Source: Methanobacteriota archaeon
GTDB lineage: Archaea > Hydrothermarchaeota > Hydrothermarchaeia > Hydrothermarchaeales > JACRDW01
Assembly: GCA_016212785.1 (NCBI GenBank)
Contig: JACRDW010000111.1
Span: 1 to 5,627 of the forward strand
Length of the DNA stretch: 5,627 nucleotides
Reading direction: 5' to 3'
In this document: positions 1 to 4,292 of the stretch, piece by piece
Layout of the letters: each line of letters starts with the position of its first letter
Numbering within the stretch: position 1 is the stretch's first letter
The notes under the pieces: generated by a model
What the model saw: only the letters and a program-made list of their open reading frames with translations
Told to the model about the DNA's origin: nothing
Database searches by the model: none
Program-made: the position numbers and the translations under genes

Positions 1-567
1 CTTCTTCGCAAAATCGCTGACCTTAGCAGCATCCGCCCCCTCCATGCAGCCGTTCTCTTCTATATTTTCTAAATCCTCAGCCCAGCCGTAGCCTTTCTCT
101 ACCGCCCACTTTGCGCCGTTTTCTAAAACTTCGTCAAGCTCTCCCCTGCTCAGGCGTATTTTTCCCTTCATACCAACGCCTGAAGGAACGTTTTCAAAAA
201 TGTGATTAATTAGTTCTGCGAGTTTCGGCTTTATCTCCCCTACCTTCAAATCAGTCCTCAGAAGCCTTACTCCGCAGTTTATATCGAAACCAACGCCGCC
301 AGGAGAAATTACTCCTTCGTTTGCATCAAATGCAGCAACGCCGCCGATTGGAAAGCCGTAGCCGAAGTGAATGTCAGGCATCGCTATTGAGTATTTTATT
401 ATCCCCGGTAAACATGCGACGTTGGCGCACTGCTCAAGTGCACCTTCTTCGACCCCTGACAGAAGCTTCTCGTTTACGTATATTCTTCCAGGCACTCGCA
501 TGCATTCCTTAAGTTCCTTGGGAAGCTCCCAGAGATAGTCTGAGATTTTTTTCAGCTTCATAAGCAT
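1..567 (-). CDS. rtcB: RNA-splicing ligase RtcB, N-terminal part (3' end outside window)
   Basis: RtcB is the GTP- and Mn-dependent ligase that joins 2',3'-cyclic phosphate (3'-phosphate) and 5'-OH RNA ends, as in archaeal tRNA exon ligation. The 189 residues seen are the first part of a protein usually about 480 long. Visible family motifs are [13 protein letters not shown] near 22-34, [14 protein letters not shown] near 63-76 and [10 protein letters not shown] at 90-99. The last holds the metal-binding Asp95 and Cys98, and no intein interrupts it. [13 protein letters not shown] and [13 protein letters not shown] follow, in the expected order. The start at 567 is the first ATG after a TATA box at 596-603. 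A second in-frame ATG lies two codons downstream (561), so MLMKLKK or MKLKK are both possible. No Shine-Dalgarno site is seen and the leader is probably only a few bases. It follows archease on the same strand, a known functional pairing. The family call is very secure; the exact start is not. Confidence 0.97.
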   Translation of the reverse strand, partial: MLMKLKKISDYLWELPKELKECMRVPGRIYVNEKLLSGVEEGALEQCANVACLPGIIKYSIAMPDIHFGYGFPIGGVAAFDANEGVISPGGVGFDINCGVRLLRTDLKVGEIKPKLAELINHIFENVPSGVGMKGKIRLSRGELDEVLENGAKWAVEKGYGWAEDLENIEENGCMEGADAAKVSDFAKK

Positions 568-595
568 CTAAAGCAGATATAACGTCAGGGAAAAA

Positions 596-608
596 TATTT
601 AAAGTTTC
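596..608 (-). promoter_or_regulatory. TATA box and BRE for rtcB
   Basis: Read on the minus strand, GAAACTTTAAATA gives a TTTAAATA TATA box (603-596) preceded by GAAACT, which fits the archaeal BRE pattern RnAAnT. The box centre is about 32 bases before the ATG at 567. Transcription would therefore start near 573 with a leader of about 6-12 bases. This suggests rtcB has its own promoter in addition to any read-through from archease. Inferred from pattern only. Confidence 0.6.
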
Positions 609-615
609 AAATGTT

Positions 616-1038
616 CTAGACGTCGAGTATAAACCTCGCCTTCCATGCTTTATTCTTTTTTATCTCCATCCTGTGATAGGTCACTGCTTTTACTTCGGTC
701 GCAATCTCGTGCTCTTCGCTTGTAGCTTCTCCGCATGCGGAACCTTTGAGAAAAAAAAGTTTTTCGTCTATTTCGACTTTAAATTTGCAGAACATCATTG
801 CATGTATATCTCTGAGCCCAAGCAGCGCGGTGAGCCACTCACCGAGCAGGCTTTCAAAATCCTCGGCTTTGACCTCGACCTTTTTTTCTTTTTTGCATTT
901 AACTTTCGCTGTGTTGCACATCAAGCTAAACATTGCCAGGGCCGCATTTTCAAATAGCTCGTTCAGGCTCTCGCCGTATGCGTATATACCAACGTCCGCA
1001 GTAACTTCAAAATACTCGAATGGGGGGAGGGTGCCCAT
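616..1038 (-). CDS. Archease, activator of the RtcB tRNA ligase
   Basis: Archease speeds guanylylation of RtcB and lets it turn over many times. The 140-residue length is normal for the family. Visible landmarks are FEYFEVTADVGIYAYGESL near 7-25, NAALAMFSLM at 31-40, a middle LLGEWLTALLGL helix near 64-75, and the family signature EVKAVTYHRMEI at 115-126. The C-terminal FILDV places Asp139 where the family has its conserved last aspartate. Asp15 of the TAD motif is present. The residue before TAD is Val12, although most family members have His there (HTAD), and Arg76 occupies a position that is often His in an HD pair. The ATG at 1038 is the only usable upstream start: an in-frame TAA lies at 1066-1068 with no other start codon between. 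No Shine-Dalgarno site is seen. rtcB follows 48 bases downstream on the same strand, which supports the role. Confidence 0.95.
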   Translation of the reverse strand: MGTLPPFEYFEVTADVGIYAYGESLNELFENAALAMFSLMCNTAKVKCKKEKKVEVKAEDFESLLGEWLTALLGLRDIHAMMFCKFKVEIDEKLFFLKGSACGEATSEEHEIATEVKAVTYHRMEIKKNKAWKARFILDV

Positions 1039-1093
1039 AAGACCATTAGAAAAAGAGTTAACGTCTTATGAGCATAATAAAATCACATTTTCC

Positions 1094-1103
1094 TATTTAA
1101 ATA
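1094..1103 (-). promoter_or_regulatory. Probable archease TATA box (palindromic)
   Basis: TATTTAAATA is a perfect 10-base palindrome with A-rich sequence upstream on the minus strand. As a TATA box it would start the archease transcript near 1072, giving a leader of about 34 bases. A weaker TTTTATTAT stretch at about 1075-1083 is an alternative that would give a leader of about 12 bases. Being palindromic, the box could also bind TBP for the plus strand, but the argH promoter at 1155-1163 is better placed for that gene. Confidence 0.45.
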
Positions 1104-1114
1104 TTTTTTGAGCA

Positions 1115-1145
1115 GAAAAATTTTCAAGGCATGAAAAACTTTAAA
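1115..1145. repeat. Imperfect 13-base direct repeat in the divergent promoter region
   Basis: GAAAAATTTTCAA at 1115-1127 and GAAAAACTTTAAA at 1133-1145 match at 11 of 13 positions, with starts 18 bases apart. The first copy contains the 11-base palindrome GAAAAATTTTC. The pair lies between the two divergent TATA boxes and just upstream of the argH box, where an operator could sit. The region is AT-rich, so chance similarity is a real possibility. Confidence 0.25.
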
Positions 1146-1154
1146 ACCACAAAC

Positions 1155-1163
1155 TTATTTATA
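1155..1163 (+). promoter_or_regulatory. TATA box for the argH-gatD-gatE operon
   Basis: TTATTTATA is centred about 27 bases before the argH ATG at 1186. Archaeal transcription normally starts about 25-27 bases after the box centre, so the transcript should begin at or within a couple of bases of the start codon. That makes argH effectively leaderless, consistent with no Shine-Dalgarno sequence upstream. No other comparable promoter is seen before any downstream gene of the run, so it may drive all five. Confidence 0.6.
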
Positions 1164-1185
1164 CTTCCACGTAGAAGATTTTGCT

Positions 1186-2652
1186 ATGCAAATTAGAGAG
1201 GGAAGGCTCGGCAGGAGATTTAACAGGGCGGCTGCAAGCTATGCTTCTTCTATAGAATTTGACAGGAATATCCTTGAGTACGACGTCCTCGGAAGTGCTG
1301 CACATGCGGTAATGCTGTGTGAGCAGGGGATAATTACCAAGCAAGAAGCCTCTAAAATTTTGAAGCAGCTGGAAAAGCTCCTCGAAGGAAACAAACTCAA
1401 GTTCGACCCGAGGAGCGAGGATATCCACATGCTCGTTGAGGAATATTTGATAAAGAAGCTCGGCGATGTCGGAGGAAAACTGCATACAGCGCGCTCAAGA
1501 AATGATCAAATAGCATGCGACCTGAGGATGTGGGTCAGGGGAGAGATAAGCAGGACAACATCGAAGGCGTGCGAACTGGGAAAGACCTTGCTTGAAATGA
1601 GTTCGGGGCACACGGCAACGATTCTGCCCGGGTATACTCACCTCCAGCATGCGCAGCCGACGACGCTCGCTCATCATTTGCTGGCGCACTGCGATGCGCT
1701 TATCAGAGACCTCGAGCGCTTAGAAGACGCCTACAGAAGGGTGAATCTGAATCCACTCGGCTCCTGCGCTCTTGCAGCCACGAGCTTTCCTATAGACAGG
1801 GAGAGAACCTCGCAGCTCCTGGGATTCGAGGGATTAATAGAAAATTCCATGGACGCCGTAGCTTCGAGAGACTTCGTTCTCGAAACTCTCTCCTGCATCT
1901 CGATTCTGATGCTCGACGTTAGCAGGATTGTGGAGGAGCTCATACTCTGGTCCACCTCAGAATTCGGGTTTGTAGAGCTGGGCAACGAATTTTGCTCAAC
2001 CTCGAGTATAATGCCGCAGAAGAAAAACCCCGATGTCCTGGAAATAATGAGAGCTAGGGCGAGCAGGGTTCTGGGCAATACGAATTCCTCAATGTGCATG
2101 ATTAAATCCCTGCCGTATGCGTATAACAGGGACCTCCAGGAGATTTCCCCTCTCCTGCTTGACTCCTTTGAAATTGCTCAAAGCTCTCTGTCCATCCTCA
2201 ACAGAATTCTTAAAACCATGAAAATTAACGAGCAGAGAATGCTGAGCTGCATCGAAGATTTCGCAGCAGCAACGGAGCTTGCAGACCTGCTTGTCAGGGA
2301 AGAAAAAATACCGTTCAGGACTGCGCACCAAATCGTCGGCATGGCGGTTGCCGAGGCTGTGAGGAATAACAAAAAAATAGACAGCACGCTGCTGGAGAGA
2401 ATCTCAAAGAGCATTGCAGGGAAGTCAATAAAGTTGAGCGATAAAAAAATAAGAGAAACACTTTCGCCAGCTGCTGCGGTAGAATCTAAAAAAGTCGCAG
2501 GCGGACCTTCCAAGGGCGAAGTCAGAAGGATGATTGCTTCCAGAGAAAAACTGGCATCTCAAAAAGTTAAAAACGTAAATGAGAGAATGAAAAAAATCAG
2601 GAAATCAAGGCAGCTTCTGTGCGCTGCTATGGACAATATAATGGGTGGATAA
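1186..2652 (+). CDS. argH: Argininosuccinate lyase
   Basis: ArgH cleaves argininosuccinate to arginine and fumarate, the last step of arginine synthesis, as a cytoplasmic homotetramer of the fumarase/aspartase superfamily. At 488 residues it is full length. Landmarks are RFNRAAASYASSIEFDRNIL near 11-30, SEDIHMLVEEYL at 77-88, HTARSRNDQIACDLRMW at 100-116, PGYTHLQHAQPTT at 148-160, and the superfamily signature SSIMPQKKNPD at 273-283. By family comparison Thr151/His152 and Ser273 are the active-site residues. LPYAYNRDLQEIS at 309-321 replaces the common QEDK with QEIS, probably ordinary archaeal variation. The C-terminal AAVESKKVAGGPSKGEVRRM segment (430-449) is the usual end domain, followed by a lysine- and arginine-rich tail of about 40 residues. 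The ATG fits the leaderless promoter. The stop codon directly abuts the next start, so argH leads a run of amidotransferase genes with no direct pathway link to arginine. Confidence 0.97.
   Translation: MQIREGRLGRRFNRAAASYASSIEFDRNILEYDVLGSAAHAVMLCEQGIITKQEASKILKQLEKLLEGNKLKFDPRSEDIHMLVEEYLIKKLGDVGGKLHTARSRNDQIACDLRMWVRGEISRTTSKACELGKTLLEMSSGHTATILPGYTHLQHAQPTTLAHHLLAHCDALIRDLERLEDAYRRVNLNPLGSCALAATSFPIDRERTSQLLGFEGLIENSMDAVASRDFVLETLSCISILMLDVSRIVEELILWSTSEFGFVELGNEFCSTSSIMPQKKNPDVLEIMRARASRVLGNTNSSMCMIKSLPYAYNRDLQEISPLLLDSFEIAQSSLSILNRILKTMKINEQRMLSCIEDFAAATELADLLVREEKIPFRTAHQIVGMAVAEAVRNNKKIDSTLLERISKSIAGKSIKLSDKKIRETLSPAAAVESKKVAGGPSKGEVRRMIASREKLASQKVKNVNERMKKIRKSRQLLCAAMDNIMGG
2643..2648 (+). 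promoter_or_regulatory. Shine-Dalgarno-like site for the GatD N-domain gene
   Basis: GGGTGG covers the last codons of argH and contains GGTG, complementary to the CACC of the archaeal 16S rRNA 3' end. It lies 4 bases before the ATG at 2653. The argH TAA (2650-2652) touches that ATG, so ribosomes ending argH could reinitiate directly. It supports this ATG as the true start. Confidence 0.4.
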
Positions 2653-2847
2653 ATGTACAGCGGAAAAGCTGGAAAAATTCTGAAGGGAATCGAGGTTGGA
2701 GAAAAAATCAGAATTAAAAAAGGGGAGAAATATTTTGAGGGCATTTTAATGCCGAGAAGCGAACTCGGCGATGGCAGGCATATCGTAATAAAGCTCAGCA
2801 ATGGGTACAACATAGGCATAAACGTGGATGGAATCAAAATTGAATAA
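2653..2847 (+). CDS. gatD: Separately encoded N-terminal domain of Glu-tRNA(Gln) amidotransferase subunit D
   Basis: This 64-residue protein matches the small beta-rich domain that normally begins GatD. MYSGKAGKILKG is followed by VGEKIRIKKGEKYFEGILMP and then RHIVIKLSNGYNIGINVDGI. The phrases YEGxxMPR, HIVLKL and NGYNIGI are typical of GatD N-termini. In known archaea it is fused, through a linker of roughly 25-30 residues, to the asparaginase-like domain. Here it stops with TAA right after KIE, where the domain ends, and the catalytic domain is a separate gene in the +1 frame overlapping by 20 bases. It starts directly on the argH stop codon. It most likely assembles with the downstream catalytic polypeptide, and perhaps GatE, to rebuild GatD. 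A +1 frameshift joining the two, or a base error, is possible but would still leave the linker missing. The domain identity is secure; the split status is an inference from one sequence. Confidence 0.88.
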   Translation: MYSGKAGKILKGIEVGEKIRIKKGEKYFEGILMPRSELGDGRHIVIKLSNGYNIGINVDGIKIE

Positions 2848-3874
2848 GGTAACAATTATCGGCACAGGAGGCACAATAGCCTCGAAAATAGACTACAAGA
2901 CCGGCGCAGTGCACCCTGCTTTTTCCGCAGAGGAGCTTACAAACGCGCTTCCGGAGCTGAAAGAGCTCGCAGAAATTAAAACAAGGCTACTTTTCAACAT
3001 CCTCAGCGAGAACATGAAGCCGAAGCTCTGGATAGAGATTGCAAAGGAATGCGCAAAGGAGCTGAACTCTGGCGCAGACGGCGTTGTTATTGCACACGGT
3101 ACAGATACCCTTGCATATACTTCGGCAGCGCTTAGCTTCCTGCTGAAGAATCTCTACAAGCCTGTCGTTCTCGTGGGCTCGCAGCGCTCTTCGGACAGAC
3201 CTTCGAGCGATGCTTCTTTGAATCTCCTATCGGCGGTGAAGGTAGCGACCTCGGACATAGGCGAAGTCGTGGTAGTGATGCACGCCTCAACGAGCGATGA
3301 CTTCTGCGCAATTCACAGAGGTACTAAAGTAAGGAAGATGCACTCCTCCCGAAGAGACGCGTTCAAGAGCATTAACGATATACCGCTCGGAGAAGTTCGG
3401 AATGAAATAAAAATTCTCCAGGAATACAGGAAGCGAAGAGAGGAGAAAGTTGTGGTGAATGAGAAACTCGAAGAGAGGGTTGCTCTCGTGAAAATTTATC
3501 CTGGAATCAGCGAAGAAGTTCTAGAGTATTTTGTAAAAAACTACAAAGGAATCGTCCTAGAAGGTACCGGTCTAGGCCATGTGCCGGAAAATCTCATTCC
3601 TGTGATAGAGGAAGCGCAGAAGAAGAAAATTCCGGTAGCGATGACTACTCAGACTTTGTATGGTGGAGTGGACATGAAGGTCTATTCCACGGGCAGGGAG
3701 CTTCTCTCGCGCGGCGTGATATCCTGTGCAAATATGCTGCCTGAGGTGGCATACGTAAAGCTCATGCACGTTCTCGGGAATGCAAAAAGCTATGAGGAAG
3801 TAAAAAAGCTCATGCAGAGTAATATTGCAGGCGAGATTTCTGAAAGGAGCAGGGTAGATGCATTCGAGGGTTAG
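2828..3874 (+). CDS. gatD: Glu-tRNA(Gln) amidotransferase subunit D, catalytic (asparaginase-like) domain
   Basis: GatD hydrolyses an amide donor (glutamine, or asparagine) and passes ammonia to GatE. These 348 residues are the complete asparaginase-type domain. VTIIGTGGTIAS (8-19) holds Thr16, and AHGTDT (89-94) holds the Thr92-Asp93 pair. The catalytic lysine lies in HRGTKVRKMHSSRRDAF (163-179), as Lys167 or Lys170. FNILSENMKPKLW (56-68), SQRSSDRPSSDASLN (118-132), EGTGLGH (245-251), DMKVYSTGR (282-290) and MLPEVAYVKL (303-312) are phrases specific to GatD rather than to asparaginase I. The ATG at 2828 is the only ATG between an in-frame TAA (2819-2821) and the first beta strand. It has no clear Shine-Dalgarno site and lies inside the end of the N-domain gene, so expression probably depends on coupling to it. 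A TTG at 2840 is a less likely start. The N-terminal beta domain and linker found in ordinary GatD are absent from this polypeptide. Confidence 0.95.
   Translation: MESKLNKVTIIGTGGTIASKIDYKTGAVHPAFSAEELTNALPELKELAEIKTRLLFNILSENMKPKLWIEIAKECAKELNSGADGVVIAHGTDTLAYTSAALSFLLKNLYKPVVLVGSQRSSDRPSSDASLNLLSAVKVATSDIGEVVVVMHASTSDDFCAIHRGTKVRKMHSSRRDAFKSINDIPLGEVRNEIKILQEYRKRREEKVVVNEKLEERVALVKIYPGISEEVLEYFVKNYKGIVLEGTGLGHVPENLIPVIEEAQKKKIPVAMTTQTLYGGVDMKVYSTGRELLSRGVISCANMLPEVAYVKLMHVLGNAKSYEEVKKLMQSNIAGEISERSRVDAFEG
3866..3870 (+). promoter_or_regulatory. Shine-Dalgarno site for the DsrE-like gene
   Basis: GAGGG at the end of the GatD catalytic gene is 6 bases before the ATG at 3877, good spacing for an archaeal ribosome binding site. 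The preceding TAG ends only 2 bases before that ATG. This is the clearest ribosome binding site in the run and fixes the start of the DsrE-like gene. Confidence 0.5.
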
Positions 3875-3876
3875 AT

Positions 3877-4287
3877 ATGAAAAAAGTATCGGTGATGTGC
3901 TTTCACGACGAGCTCTGCCAGGTTTTCAACGCGCTGATGACTGCCCTGAGCCTCCTCCGCTCAGGCTCTGAGGTTACGCTGTTCTTCGGCTCCCGCGGAA
4001 TAAACGCGGTTCACAATCAGAAAATCAAAGAGCTGAAGTGCATGCCGGATGCCCCAAAAAAAGTGAGCGATGCGGTAATGAAAAAGATGGAGGACATGGC
4101 ACTGCCGACTGCAGAAGACCTGCTGACAATGCTTCTTGCAGAAGGAGCGCTCGTGCTTGCATGCCCGCTGAACAAAGAGGTCTTCGAGTTCAAGGATGAA
4201 GACCTCGTAGAAGGAGTAAAAATCGCAGACCCGAGCACCTATTACACTGACATCGTAATGAAGGCTGACATGAATCTTACGTTTTGA
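3877..4287 (+). CDS. DsrE-family (DsrE/F/H-like, TusD-like fold) protein
   Basis: This 136-residue protein has the DsrE/DsrF-like layout. An N-terminal strand (KKVSVMCFH, 2-10) leads into a helix with many small residues (NALMTALSLLRSG, 18-30), then EVTLFFGSRGINAV (32-45). A charged helical middle (50-82) precedes a second core, GALVLACPLNKEVFEFKDEDLVEGVKI (90-116). Cys96 in the ACP turn sits where many DsrE-like proteins carry a conserved, potentially persulfide-bearing cysteine; Cys8, Cys14 and Cys55 are also present. Family members include sulfur carriers (DsrEFH, TusBCD) and many uncharacterised proteins. No signal peptide or membrane segment is seen, so it should be cytoplasmic. It sits 2 bases after gatD and 5 bases before gatE, inside the amidotransferase cluster. 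A sulfur-relay role, for example in tRNA thiolation, is a hypothesis from family and context only. Fold assignment is good; function is unknown. Confidence 0.8.
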   Translation: MKKVSVMCFHDELCQVFNALMTALSLLRSGSEVTLFFGSRGINAVHNQKIKELKCMPDAPKKVSDAVMKKMEDMALPTAEDLLTMLLAEGALVLACPLNKEVFEFKDEDLVEGVKIADPSTYYTDIVMKADMNLTF

Positions 4288-4292
4288 TAAAT

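Noticed and set aside
265..301. Intein in RtcB at the active-site Asp/Cys motif
   Set aside because: [17 protein letters not shown] reads straight through with no insertion; only the portion beyond base 1 remains unchecked.
562..615. Rho-independent-style terminator between archease and rtcB
   Set aside because: The minus strand has an A/T-rich stretch ending in TTTTT, but there is no stem before it and it is better explained as the rtcB TATA region.
673..1111. Plus-strand open frames opposite archease
   Set aside because: They are antisense to a clearly recognisable archease, run past its start into the promoter region and resemble no known protein.
1159..2513. Minus-strand open frames opposite argH
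   Set aside because: All lie opposite conserved ArgH coding sequence and show no family features or translation signals.
2828..3874. Stand-alone L-asparaginase type I
   Set aside because: The SENMKPKLW, QRSSDRPSSDASLN and HRGTKVRKMH segments and the adjacent GatD N-domain and GatE genes identify it as the GatD catalytic domain.
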